Assembly (NCBI GenBank): GCA_029242085.1
Contig: JAQWUP010000057.1
Span: 1 to 36,155 of the forward strand
Length of the DNA stretch: 36,155 bases
From: Porticoccaceae bacterium
Lineage (GTDB): Bacteria > Pseudomonadota > Gammaproteobacteria > Pseudomonadales > Porticoccaceae
Reading direction: 5' to 3'
Under the pieces are notes generated by a model that did not search any database, was not told where the DNA came from, and saw nothing but the letters and a program-made list of their open reading frames with translations. This document shows, in pieces, positions 1 to 7,475 of this stretch (the first letter of the stretch is position 1; each line of letters begins with the position of its first letter). The position numbers were made by a program, and so were the translations under genes.

Positions 1-390
1 GATATAGTCTTGGGCTGTATTGGGGCGCATGGCCGCAGCAACACCGGCGCTAACACCAATCACCAGAGCCACCAACATTGCGTAAAGAGCTAACTCTGCG
101 GTCGCCGGCAAGCCGGCGGCAATTAGTTCGGTGACATCGCGACCCGGGTATTTAAAGGACGGACCAAAGTCACCTTGTAACACATCGCCAACATAGCTGA
201 CATATTGCTGCCACAGGGGTTGATCCAGGTTGTACTGTGCCTCCAAGGCTTTGATCACCTCAGGGGGCACAGCCTTGTCGGCTGAAAACGGCCCACCTGG
301 AGCTGAGTGGACCAGCATAAAGGTCAGACTGATCACAATAAACAGCACAGGTATGGCCTGCAGGAGGCGATAAAACGCAAACCTAAACAT
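1..390 (-). CDS. oppB: Oligopeptide ABC transporter permease OppB (partial, 3' end outside window)
   Basis: Inner-membrane permease of a peptide ABC importer. Reading the minus strand from the ATG at 390 gives about 130 residues, starting MFRFAFYRLLQAIPVLFIVI, which is the usual OppB/DppB N-terminus: a short basic stretch, a first membrane segment at about residues 8-30, then a periplasmic region containing LDQPLWQQYVSYV and GDFGPSFKYPGRDV, and the start of a second membrane segment. The family is usually about 305 residues, so more than half of the gene lies beyond position 1. Its ATG shares one base with the stop of oppA (TGATG at 388-392), so the two are translationally coupled. Binding-protein-then-permease order is typical of opp operons. 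Substrate specificity cannot be read from this fragment. Confidence 0.9.
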   Translation of the reverse strand, partial: MFRFAFYRLLQAIPVLFIVISLTFMLVHSAPGGPFSADKAVPPEVIKALEAQYNLDQPLWQQYVSYVGDVLQGDFGPSFKYPGRDVTELIAAGLPATAELALYAMLVALVIGVSAGVAAAMRPNTAQDYI

Positions 391-2057
391 CAATACTGAT
401 CCTCGGTTAAAGGCATTTGCTGTGGCTCAGCTTGCAGATATATCTCGCTGTAGTTGGCCTTATTAAGAATATTGCTTGGATAGTTTTTTACCGCTTGATT
501 AACCAGACTGATTGAGGTGTAGGTATAGATGGGAATCACTGGTAGCTCATCCATTAGCAACTTTTCGGCCCTACCAAATACTGCTAATCGTTCGGCATGG
601 GTTTTTACGGTTGGAGCAATATCGCCGATAAGATAATCATATTCGGCATTGCACCAGCCAGTGCGGTTATTGCCACCGTTACATAAAAACATATCCAAAA
701 AGTTGTTGGGGTCTACGTAGTCTCCTATCCAGCCAGCGCGAGATATCTCATAGTTACCAATAGATTCGCTATCTAGGTAAACCTTCCATTCTTGATTGAG
801 CAGTTTAATATCAATATTGAGATGTTTCTTCCACATCTGCTGGATAGCCACCGCTATCTTGCGATGGCTTTCGTTTGTGTTGTAGAGGATTTCAGTGGTC
901 GGAAAGTCCTTGCCATTAAGATATCCGGCCTCGGCCAGAAGTTGGCGAGCAGTTTCGGGGTCAAAGCGTAAATTCGATTCTGGGTAATAGCCCATGGTGC
1001 CCGGCGGTGTAAAGGCGTAAGCAGGAATTTGGCCGCCTTTAAGTATATTCTTGGTGATTGCTTCGCGATCTACCGTCAGAGCTAGGGCCCTGCGCACCAG
1101 TTTACTCTGCAGGTGGGGTACGCTGGTATTGATTCGGTAGAAGTAAGTGCCAAGGTAGGGGGATATGCGCAGAGAGGAATTTTGTGTCTCTAGGTAAGAG
1201 GGGATTTTATCTGATGGTACGCTACTAGTCCGATGTAATTGTCCAGCTCGAAACATGCGCTCTTCACTAACTGCATTTTCGGTAGGATAAAATACGATCT
1301 GATTCAGACCAACATGGTCGGCGTTCCAGTAATAGGGGTTGCGTTGCACAGTAATGCGACGATTAATTTTCCAGGCCGATAGTTGAAAAGCCCCATTGCC
1401 AACATGATTTCCCTCGTAGGTCCATCTTGTGCCCCGCTCATCGGCAGTGCCAAACTTCTCTATCGTGCCACGATGGACGGGATAGAGGCTGTAATGATCC
1501 AGTAACTGAAGGAAGTAAGGAGTTGGATTGGACAGAGTGACCTGCAGGGTAGAATCATCCAACGCCTTGACGCCAACCTGATCGAAGTCTGTGATCGTAC
1601 CCTCGTAATATTCTTTGGCATTATCGATAGAAAAGTACATGTAGGCATAGAGGTTGCCCAGAGCGGGTTGCAGCGCGCGCCACCAGGACCAGACATAATC
1701 ATGGGCATTGTGGGGGTCGCCGTTAGACCAGCGGGCATTCTCTCGCAACTTAAAGGTGTAAACACGACCGTCTTCGCTTATTGTCCAAGATTCGGCAACG
1801 CCGGGCTTGGGTGCTAAGGTTTTACTATCCTTTGCAACTAATCCTTCCATCAGTGCGGTGATAATATTGTGCTCGGGGACACCTGTGGCTATATGTGGAT
1901 CGAGACTCTGGGGTTCGGTTCCATTGCCCCAGTGCAATGTGCCATCACGATTACCCTGATCGACATTACTCTCGCCACCGCCGCAGGCGGATAGCAAAAG
2001 TGTAGGCATAAGTAGAAATAGAGAAAATAAAAGAGGCAGCCTTGCACAGTTTTTCAT
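390..2057 (-). CDS. oppA: Peptide ABC transporter substrate-binding lipoprotein OppA
   Basis: Extracytoplasmic solute-binding protein, family 5 (SBP_bac_5/OppA), which captures oligopeptides and delivers them to the OppBC permease. From the ATG at 2057 it starts MKNCARLPLLF, followed by a hydrophobic stretch and a lipobox LLSAC with the lipidated Cys at about residue 25, then a Gly/Ser linker. Family-typical segments follow: EPQSLDPHIATGVPEHNI, WSNGDPHNAHDYVWSW and, late, SRAGWIGDYVDPNNFLDMF. Length (about 555) matches E. coli OppA/MppA. A GTG start at 2075, six codons earlier, is possible. I prefer the ATG because the signal peptide is then standard and an AAGG lies about 11 nt upstream; neither site has a strong ribosome binding site. 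It overlaps oppB by one base. Confidence 0.9.
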   Translation of the reverse strand: MKNCARLPLLFSLFLLMPTLLLSACGGGESNVDQGNRDGTLHWGNGTEPQSLDPHIATGVPEHNIITALMEGLVAKDSKTLAPKPGVAESWTISEDGRVYTFKLRENARWSNGDPHNAHDYVWSWWRALQPALGNLYAYMYFSIDNAKEYYEGTITDFDQVGVKALDDSTLQVTLSNPTPYFLQLLDHYSLYPVHRGTIEKFGTADERGTRWTYEGNHVGNGAFQLSAWKINRRITVQRNPYYWNADHVGLNQIVFYPTENAVSEERMFRAGQLHRTSSVPSDKIPSYLETQNSSLRISPYLGTYFYRINTSVPHLQSKLVRRALALTVDREAITKNILKGGQIPAYAFTPPGTMGYYPESNLRFDPETARQLLAEAGYLNGKDFPTTEILYNTNESHRKIAVAIQQMWKKHLNIDIKLLNQEWKVYLDSESIGNYEISRAGWIGDYVDPNNFLDMFLCNGGNNRTGWCNAEYDYLIGDIAPTVKTHAERLAVFGRAEKLLMDELPVIPIYTYTSISLVNQAVKNYPSNILNKANYSEIYLQAEPQQMPLTEDQY

Positions 2058-2296
2058 TAATGGTAAAACCTTCACTTTGTAATTTTGTTGTAGCTCTAAC
2101 TTGAATTTTATGAGTTTAGCAAAAATTTATCATTGACGATGATTTTTGCCGAGGATTATGCAGGGTCTATTTAAATTGGCGCGCTGTAAATCTAGAGGTT
2201 AGCCCTGTTACCGTGCCTGAGTCAGTCCCATTAGCTTACTGAGGTAATCGAGTATGCACATTAGGTCATTTGCTATATATTTATCGGCTTAAGCGG

Positions 2297-2325
2297 TTGC
2301 ACTTGCTGGGCAAACCTCGGATAAT
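2297..2325 (+). promoter_or_regulatory. Sigma70 promoter for the SRP RNA gene
   Basis: TTGCAC at 2297-2302 and GATAAT at 2320-2325 are separated by exactly 17 nt. Transcription would start near 2332, about 15 nt before the predicted mature 5' end of the SRP RNA at 2347, leaving a short leader for 5' processing as in other bacteria. Assigned by inspection. Confidence 0.7.
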
Positions 2326-2346
2326 CTCGCGCTTCTACTTAATGGT

Positions 2347-2452
2347 GGCCCCCTTTGGTCCCCTCGCAACAGCCAGCCATGAACCCCGCCAGGCCCGGAA
2401 GGGAGCAACGGTAGTGGTTACGCTGTGTGCCGAGGTGTGGCTATTGGGGGTC
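2347..2452 (+). ncRNA. ffs: Signal recognition particle 4.5S RNA
   Basis: Small SRP RNA, which binds Ffh and directs membrane-protein ribosomes to FtsY/SecYEG. The conserved domain IV core is plain: CAGGCCCGGAAGGGAGCA at about 2390-2406, containing the GGAA tetraloop, with the symmetric internal loop completed by the 3' half GTGTGCCGAGGTGTGG at about 2425-2440. The ends GGCCCCC (2347-2353) and GGGGGTC (2446-2452) pair to close the long hairpin, giving about 106 nt, close to the 114 nt of E. coli 4.5S RNA. It lies directly upstream of dnaX. The 74-codon frame that runs across it (2270-2494) is an RNA-gene artefact. The exact ends are inferred from base pairing. Confidence 0.95.
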
Positions 2453-2466
2453 ATCGCCATTAACCC

Positions 2467-2495
2467 TTCCAGCGCTCCCCTTATCTCCCTATAAT
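2467..2495 (+). promoter_or_regulatory. Candidate promoter for dnaX-ybaB-recR
   Basis: A perfect TATAAT lies at 2490-2495, between the SRP RNA and dnaX, 17 nt downstream of a weak -35 hexamer TTCCAG (2467-2472). Initiation near 2502 would leave a leader of about 24 nt before the dnaX ATG at 2526. The -35 is poor, so this is tentative. Confidence 0.5.
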
Positions 2496-2525
2496 AAGTC
2501 TCTTTAAACTAAAGCAGAATATGCG

Positions 2526-4268
2526 ATGAGTTATCAGGTCCTTGCCCGAAAGTGGCGTCCGCGATCATTTGCCGAGATGGCAGGCCAGGAGCATGTGCTT
2601 CAGGCGTTGATCAATGCGCTGGATAACAACCGTCTGCACCATTCCTATCTGTTTACCGGCACCCGCGGGGTGGGTAAAACCACCATTGCGCGCATTCTGT
2701 CCAAATGCCTTAACTGCGAGGAGGGCATAAGCTCGGTTCCCTGTGGTGTTTGCGCCAGCTGCACTGAAATCAATGAGGGCCGCTTTATAGACCTGATTGA
2801 GGTGGACGCGGCATCGCGCACCGGTGTTGATGATATGCGTGATCTGCTCGATAACGTGCAATATGCGCCATCTCGCGGCCGCTATAAAATCTATTTGATT
2901 GATGAAGTCCACATGCTGTCCAAATCCAGCTTTGCGGCACTGCTCAAAACGCTGGAAGAGCCGCCGCCCCATGTGAAGTTTTTATTTGCCACCACCGATC
3001 CGCAAAAGTTGCCGATCACGGTGCTATCGCGCTGCTTACAGTTTAATCTGAAGAATCTAAGTGCCGAGCGTATTACCCAGCATTTGCAGTTTGTGCTGGG
3101 TGAAGAGCAGGTGCCCTTTGAAGGGGCGGGGCTATGGTCATTGGCACGCGCAGCCGACGGCAGTATGCGCGATGCTCTGAGCCTGACCGATCAGGCGATT
3201 GGTCATGGCGGCGGGCAGGTCAATGAGGCCGAAGTAAGCAGTATGCTGGGCACTATTGAGCGCGGCTATGTGGTGGATATCTGCAATGCGCTATCAACCG
3301 GAACCGGCACTGATGTGTTAGCGGCGGTTGCGCGCATGGCCGAGCAGGCGCCAGACTATGATTTGGCGCTCGCCGATGTGCTTTCTATTTGGCATCAGGT
3401 GGCCATATTGCAAGCTGTGCCAGAGGCGCTGGACAAAGGCGTTAGCCATTACTCTGCACTTTTAGCACTTGCCGGCGCAGTGTCTCGTGAAGATGCTCAG
3501 CTGTTTTACCAGATTTGTTTGCTCGGCCGTAAAGATTTGCATCTGGCCCCAGATCTCAAGTCCGGTTTCGAAATGATTATGCTGCGTGCTCTGGCTTTTA
3601 GACCACTTCCGCCCAATAAGACTATTGCCGCAGATCCGGCCGCTCCCCAGGAGGCGGAGCCAGCTGTAAAAAAGTCTGAAACGGTCGCGCCCAGTGAAAC
3701 GCCGCGACCCAAAGCCGTTTTGCAGGCGGTTGGCAATAATGCAGCTGTCGCTATTGAGCCGGCCGACAATCCAGTAGAGACACCTACTGAGGTGCCTCAG
3801 GCCGAACAGGAGCTTTCGGCCAATAAAGAGCCTTCAGCGCCCCCTAAACAAGAGCATTCGGTTGATAAAGTCCCTCTACAAAGGTTTAACCCCAGTAATT
3901 GGATCGATATTCGCAAGCAGCTCAGTATCGGCGCATCCCTCGGAGAAATCGCCAGCCACTGCCTATACAGGGGCAGAGAGGGCAGTCAGCTAAACTTTCT
4001 TATCGACAGTGATGAGACCAGCCTCTACGATACCGCGCATCAACAGAGTCTCTCCGAGGCATTAAGTGCGTATTTCGAACAGCCGGTAACCGTCGACATT
4101 GTATTTGGTGTGGCTGAGCAGGAAACCCCTCGCGCGGCCAATATTCGCGAGAAGTCAGAGCGCCTTGCCGAGGCGCTCGAGACGCTTAATAACGACGCCG
4201 ACGTCATTAAATTTAAAACAGTATTTGATGGCACATTGGACGAGCAGTCTGTGCGCCCCATAGATTGA
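2526..4268 (+). CDS. dnaX: DNA polymerase III subunits tau and gamma
   Basis: Clamp-loader AAA+ ATPase that loads the beta clamp; full-length tau also links polymerase cores and the DnaB helicase. The start [15 protein letters not shown] is the family N-terminus. Walker A is GTRGVGKTT at residues 45-53, the zinc cysteines are C64, C73, C76 and C79, Walker B is LIDEVH at 124-129 and the SRC arginine-finger motif is at 168-170. Domain III ends near residue 360. A Pro/Ala/Glu-rich linker (about 365-455) leads to the polymerase-binding C-terminal domain. Total 580 residues, against 643 in E. coli. An A AAA AAG heptamer at codons 381-383 should generate a 384-residue gamma by -1 frameshift (listed separately). 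ybaB follows after 7 nt, the standard dnaX-ybaB-recR order. The ribosome binding site before 2526 is weak. Confidence 0.98.
   Translation: MSYQVLARKWRPRSFAEMAGQEHVLQALINALDNNRLHHSYLFTGTRGVGKTTIARILSKCLNCEEGISSVPCGVCASCTEINEGRFIDLIEVDAASRTGVDDMRDLLDNVQYAPSRGRYKIYLIDEVHMLSKSSFAALLKTLEEPPPHVKFLFATTDPQKLPITVLSRCLQFNLKNLSAERITQHLQFVLGEEQVPFEGAGLWSLARAADGSMRDALSLTDQAIGHGGGQVNEAEVSSMLGTIERGYVVDICNALSTGTGTDVLAAVARMAEQAPDYDLALADVLSIWHQVAILQAVPEALDKGVSHYSALLALAGAVSREDAQLFYQICLLGRKDLHLAPDLKSGFEMIMLRALAFRPLPPNKTIAADPAAPQEAEPAVKKSETVAPSETPRPKAVLQAVGNNAAVAIEPADNPVETPTEVPQAEQELSANKEPSAPPKQEHSVDKVPLQRFNPSNWIDIRKQLSIGASLGEIASHCLYRGREGSQLNFLIDSDETSLYDTAHQQSLSEALSAYFEQPVTVDIVFGVAEQETPRAANIREKSERLAEALETLNNDADVIKFKTVFDGTLDEQSVRPID
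3649..3709 (+). promoter_or_regulatory. Programmed -1 ribosomal frameshift cassette inside dnaX
   Basis: Three elements line up. A Shine-Dalgarno-like AGGAGG lies at 3649-3654. A slippery heptamer A AAA AAG lies at 3668-3674, in the correct frame (GTA AAA AAG). An inverted repeat GGTCGCG (3683-3689) / CGCGACC (3703-3709) forms a 7-bp stem with a 13-nt loop, starting 8 nt after the heptamer. After a -1 slip the ribosome reads GTC and then TGA (3677-3679), giving a product that ends in VKKV, 384 residues long. This is the architecture known for E. coli dnaX: same heptamer, upstream SD, downstream hairpin and near-immediate stop. Its use in this organism is inferred. The SD-to-heptamer distance (13 nt) is slightly longer than in E. 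coli. Confidence 0.8.
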
Positions 4269-4275
4269 GGAAAAC

Positions 4276-4593
4276 ATGGATATAAATAACTTGATGAAAC
4301 AGGCCCAGCAGATGCAGGAAAAAATGGCTGCAATGCAGGAACAGGCGGCCGCTGCTGAAGTCACTGGTGAGTCCGGTGCGGGCATGGTGCAGGTGGTTAT
4401 GACTGGACGCCACGATGTGCGCAAAGTGACCTTGGATCCATCGTTGATGACGGAGGATAAAACTTTCCTCGAAGATCTGCTTGCAGCCGCGGTAAATGAT
4501 GCGGTGCGAAAAGTCGAAGCGCAGAGCAAAGACGCAATGAAGAATATGGCCGGTGGTATGGATCTGCCCGCTGGCTTTAAAATGCCTTTTTAG
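4276..4593 (+). CDS. ybaB: Nucleoid-associated protein, YbaB/EbfC family
   Basis: Small DNA-binding protein of the YbaB/EbfC family, 105 residues, expected to act as a dimer on the nucleoid. The N-terminal helix is rich in Met, Gln and Ala ([18 protein letters not shown]), followed by the conserved core [25 protein letters not shown] and a C-terminal helix with [22 protein letters not shown] strong ribosome binding site (GAGG at 4267-4270, overlapping the dnaX stop region) precedes the ATG. It sits 7 nt after dnaX and 37 nt before recR, the arrangement conserved widely in bacteria. Its precise role, whether nucleoid structure or recombination-linked, is not established by the sequence. Confidence 0.95.
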   Translation: MDINNLMKQAQQMQEKMAAMQEQAAAAEVTGESGAGMVQVVMTGRHDVRKVTLDPSLMTEDKTFLEDLLAAAVNDAVRKVEAQSKDAMKNMAGGMDLPAGFKMPF

Positions 4594-4630
4594 GGCATTT
4601 CTCTAAATCCCTTTTTATCGAGGCTACTCT

Positions 4631-5224
4631 TTGTACGGACATGTAATTGATCAGCTGATAGATGCTTTGCGCTGCCTGCCCGGTGTTGGCGCTAAGTCTG
4701 CCCAGCGTATGGCCCTGCAGCTGCTAGAGCGAGATAAAGTCGGCGCTTCACGTCTGGCTGATGCGATTGTTGAAGCCGTTGAGAAAGTGGGTCGCTGCGC
4801 TGAATGCCGCACGCTCACCGAGCATCATATCTGTGGTATCTGCAGTAACCCTCGGCGCCTGAACACGCAGATATGTGTGGTTGAAACCCCAGCTGATCTC
4901 TATGCCATCGAGCAGGCTGGCAGCTTTCAGGGGAAGTACTTTGTGCTGTTGGGCCATCTGTCACCCATCGACGGTATAGGTCCGGAGCAGCTGGGTATCG
5001 ATCAGTTAGTCGAGCGCCTCCAGCACGGAGATGTCAGTGAATTAATTCTGGCGACGAATCTAACAGTTGAAGGTGAGGCCACCGCCCATTTTATCGCTGA
5101 AAAAGCCAAGGCGCTGGGTGTTTCAGTATCGCGAATTGCCTACGGTGTGCCTATGGGCGGCGAGCTAGAATATGTTGATGGCGGAACTCTCAATATGGCA
5201 TTACAAAGCAGAAAGGCCCTGTAG
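4631..5224 (+). CDS. recR: Recombination mediator protein RecR
   Basis: RecF-pathway mediator that, with RecO, loads RecA onto SSB-coated gaps. The order is helix-hairpin-helix ([15 protein letters not shown], about residues 14-28), a zinc finger with C56, C59, C68 and C71, then a Toprim domain (about 79-175) with [14 protein letters not shown] and the conserved [13 protein letters not shown] segment. Length is 197 residues against 201 in E. coli. The start is TTG at 4631, with GAGG at 4620-4623 ahead of it; no ATG or GTG gives a full helix-hairpin-helix. The stop TAG at 5222-5224 is followed at once by the ATG of rnd, so the two are probably translated in a coupled way. Confidence 0.96.
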   Translation: MYGHVIDQLIDALRCLPGVGAKSAQRMALQLLERDKVGASRLADAIVEAVEKVGRCAECRTLTEHHICGICSNPRRLNTQICVVETPADLYAIEQAGSFQGKYFVLLGHLSPIDGIGPEQLGIDQLVERLQHGDVSELILATNLTVEGEATAHFIAEKAKALGVSVSRIAYGVPMGGELEYVDGGTLNMALQSRKAL

Positions 5225-6355
5225 ATGAATATCTGGATCGACAGTAATAGCAAGTTGCAGCAGATGTGCGAACAGCTGGCTGAGACACCAACCCTGGCCA
5301 TAGATACGGAGTTTATTCGCACCGATACTTTTTTCCCCAAGATCGCGCTGATTCAGATATCTAATGGCGACCAGTGCTGGCTTATTGATGTGCTCGCCAT
5401 CGATCAGTTTGAAAGCCTAAAAGCGCTTTTGGAGAACCCCAGTTGCACATTAATTTTCCACGCCTGTGCCGAGGACTTAGAAGTGCTCGATCATGCGCTG
5501 GGAATTCGTCCGGTTAATATATTTGATTCTCAGATTGCGGCAGGTATTACTAATATTGGCTACTGCATGGGCTACGCGCGGCTGGTCAATAAACTGTTTG
5601 ATGTAGAACTGGATAAGCAGGAGACTCGCTCTGATTGGCTCAAGCGCCCATTAACGGACCGCCAGCTAGACTATGCCGCTATCGATGTTCTCTATTTGCA
5701 TCGTATTCACGAGATTTTAAGCCAGTCGCTGCAGCAACAGCAGCGGCAGGAATGGTTTGCGGAAGAGACTGTCGCCATGTTCGATATGGCTGCGCGCCGC
5801 AAAGATAACAGCGACTACTATCTGCGTGTCAAAGGCGCATGGCGCTTACAGACCAAGTCATTAAGTGCATTGCGGCGACTCTGTGATTGGCGTGAAGAGA
5901 CCGCGCGTACACTGGACAAACCTCGCTCACATATTATTAAAGACACCATATTACTAGAGGTAGCGCGGCGTCTGCCAACGGCTGAGGTGCAGCTGCATGG
6001 CATAGAAGACTGGTACTCGCGGTCAGTTAAGCGGTATGGCGCCATGGTGCTGCAGCAGATCCAGGACTCGGCCGCGGATACACCAGCGGAGGCGATTCCA
6101 GAGCCACTGACAAAGTCAGCTAACAGGGTGATGAAGGCGCTGCGCGCTGCCCTGAGCGCGGTTGCCGAAGCGCAGCAGGTTCCGCAGGAATTTCTGTCCA
6201 ATAAAAAAGAACTCGAAGCCATTTTGCGCAGTGCGATGGCTGGAGATGTTAAGGGTCAATATGAATGGCCGACGAGATTAAACCAAGGATGGCGTGAAGC
6301 CAGTGTTAAACCAGCAATTCAAGCGGTGCTTGAAAGTACGGATACTTTGCAATGA
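5225..6355 (+). CDS. rnd: Ribonuclease D
   Basis: 3'-5' exoribonuclease that trims tRNA precursors and other small stable RNAs. It has the DEDDy exonuclease fold: D27 and E29 in AIDTEF, D84 in CAEDLEVL, and Y150 with D154 in LDYAAIDVLYL. An HRDC domain follows (about residues 205-290, with SLSALRRLCDWREETARTLD), then a second C-terminal helical domain. Length is 376 residues, as in E. coli. Its ATG abuts the recR stop, and its own stop overlaps the ycgL start (ATGA at 6352-6355), so it belongs to a continuous recR-rnd-ycgL-ycgN transcript. Confidence 0.96.
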   Translation: MNIWIDSNSKLQQMCEQLAETPTLAIDTEFIRTDTFFPKIALIQISNGDQCWLIDVLAIDQFESLKALLENPSCTLIFHACAEDLEVLDHALGIRPVNIFDSQIAAGITNIGYCMGYARLVNKLFDVELDKQETRSDWLKRPLTDRQLDYAAIDVLYLHRIHEILSQSLQQQQRQEWFAEETVAMFDMAARRKDNSDYYLRVKGAWRLQTKSLSALRRLCDWREETARTLDKPRSHIIKDTILLEVARRLPTAEVQLHGIEDWYSRSVKRYGAMVLQQIQDSAADTPAEAIPEPLTKSANRVMKALRAALSAVAEAQQVPQEFLSNKKELEAILRSAMAGDVKGQYEWPTRLNQGWREASVKPAIQAVLESTDTLQ

Positions 6356-6627
6356 AAATACTCTGCGATATTTACAAGAGCACTAAGAAAGAGGAGATGT
6401 ATCTCTATGTGCCCAAAGATACGGCCCTATCCAAGGTGCCCGAGCCTCTGTTAGCCAGCTTTGGTGAGCTGCAATTGGTCACTACCATGGTGCTGACAGC
6501 ATCGCGCAAATTGGCCCGTGCAGATATTAATAAGGTGCTGCAAGAAATCGCTGATAAGGGCTTTTACCTGCAGCTGCCACCAGCGGCATTTCCACAGGCA
6601 GATATACAGCCTGAGTACCGCACCTAG
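6352..6627 (+). CDS. YcgL domain-containing protein
   Basis: YcgL family (formerly UPF0745), 91 residues, of unknown biochemical function. The diagnostic segments are present: CDIYKSTKKEEMYLYV at the start, a central FGELQLVTTMVL, and DINKVLQEIADKGFYLQLPP near the end. The ATG overlaps the rnd stop by four bases (ATGA), and ycgN begins 8 nt after its stop. The pairing of YcgL with YcgN, and with RNase D in gammaproteobacteria, hints at an RNA- or translation-related role, but that is inference only. Confidence 0.93.
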   Translation: MKILCDIYKSTKKEEMYLYVPKDTALSKVPEPLLASFGELQLVTTMVLTASRKLARADINKVLQEIADKGFYLQLPPAAFPQADIQPEYRT

Positions 6628-6634
6628 GCAATTT

Positions 6635-7072
6635 ATGACAAATTTTTGGCAGGCAAAAACACTGGCGCAAATGACCACCGAAGAGTGGGAACTGCTCTGT
6701 GATGGCTGTGCAAAATGCTGTCTGGTTAAACTGGAAGACTACGACAGTGGTGAGATATTTCATACCAATGTGAGCTGTGAACTGCTGGATACAGAATCCT
6801 GCCGCTGCAGTGATTATGAAGGTCGCCATAATATGGTCGATGACTGTATTCAGCTTGACCAGAAAAATATTATTTCTCTGGGCTGGTTGCCCCAGAGCTG
6901 TTCCTATCGATTGATTGCCGATGGCAAGCCACTGCCGGAATGGCATCACCTGCTTACAGGAAGCCGTGAGACATTACATGGTTATGGCGCCTCATTGCAG
7001 GGTAAAGTCGTCTCCGAGCTAAATGTTCATGATGATGATATTGAAGACCATATTATTCAATGGGTTGATTGA
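6635..7072 (+). CDS. YcgN family cysteine cluster protein
   Basis: YcgN/UPF0260 family, 145 residues, function unknown; possibly metal binding because of the cysteine pattern. Conserved features are MTNFW, then EEWELLCDGCAKCCLVKLED with a CxxCxxCC cluster, CELLDTESCRCSDYEGR, and the LGWLPQSCSYRLIADGKPLP segment ending with HHLLTGSRE. I start it at the ATG at 6635, because MTNFWQAKTLAQMTTEEWE matches the family N-terminus; the open frame extends 39 codons upstream to 6518, but that part overlaps ycgL. It follows ycgL by 8 nt. Its stop TGA (7070-7072) sits just before the start of the next gene. Confidence 0.92.
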   Translation: MTNFWQAKTLAQMTTEEWELLCDGCAKCCLVKLEDYDSGEIFHTNVSCELLDTESCRCSDYEGRHNMVDDCIQLDQKNIISLGWLPQSCSYRLIADGKPLPEWHHLLTGSRETLHGYGASLQGKVVSELNVHDDDIEDHIIQWVD

Positions 7073-7074
7073 CT

Positions 7075-7449
7075 ATGTATAGTGCTGAAAATTATTTATG
7101 GGGCTGGGTCGCCTATGGTGTCGGTGTAGCCTGCCTGCTATTTGTACTATGGTTTTGGATGCGCAAACTGCGTTTCACCAGTATTCGACATTTATTTTTA
7201 CTGCTCGCGACGGTATTTTTACTGACGCCAGTCACCGCCTATCGTGATGACCCCCATCTGGCACCGGCATTTTTTGTCAGCCTCTACGAGGGGTTGCTCG
7301 TCTCTGGGGACAATGTTGGTTTTCAGCGTGGACTGGCACCTATTTTGGCTTTGTGTTTCTTTGCTGTTATTTTTTATGGGTTGATTAGATTGATTGTCTC
7401 GCGTTTTTATAAAAATAAAAAAATAGAAAAGACTAACGCAAAAAAATAA
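7075..7449 (+). CDS. Small inner-membrane protein of unknown function
   Basis: I do not recognise a named family. The product has 124 residues from the ATG at 7075; a TTG at 7069 overlapping the ycgN stop is an alternative. It shows three likely membrane segments: about residues 10-28 (WVAYGVGVACLLFVLWFW), 38-54 (HLFLLLATVFLLTPVTA) and 90-110 (LAPILALCFFAVIFYGLIRL). A charged YRDDPHLAPAF loop follows the second, and there is a very basic C-terminus (KNKKIEKTNAKK). The TPVTAYRDDPHLAPAFFV segment looks like a conserved signature. Its position immediately after ycgN, with almost no gap and no ribosome binding site, suggests re-initiation within the same operon. Confidence 0.75.
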   Translation: MYSAENYLWGWVAYGVGVACLLFVLWFWMRKLRFTSIRHLFLLLATVFLLTPVTAYRDDPHLAPAFFVSLYEGLLVSGDNVGFQRGLAPILALCFFAVIFYGLIRLIVSRFYKNKKIEKTNAKK

Positions 7450-7475
7450 AAATAGCGGCATAAGAGAGGGTTGAA

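Noticed and set aside
2129-2143. Inverted repeat ATCAT/ATGAT upstream of oppA
   Set aside because: Five-base AT-rich arms are expected by chance, and no good promoter could be placed relative to it.
2270-2494. Open frame of 74 codons on the plus strand
   Set aside because: It runs through the SRP RNA, whose conserved core and pairing explain the sequence; the translation resembles nothing and has no ribosome binding site.
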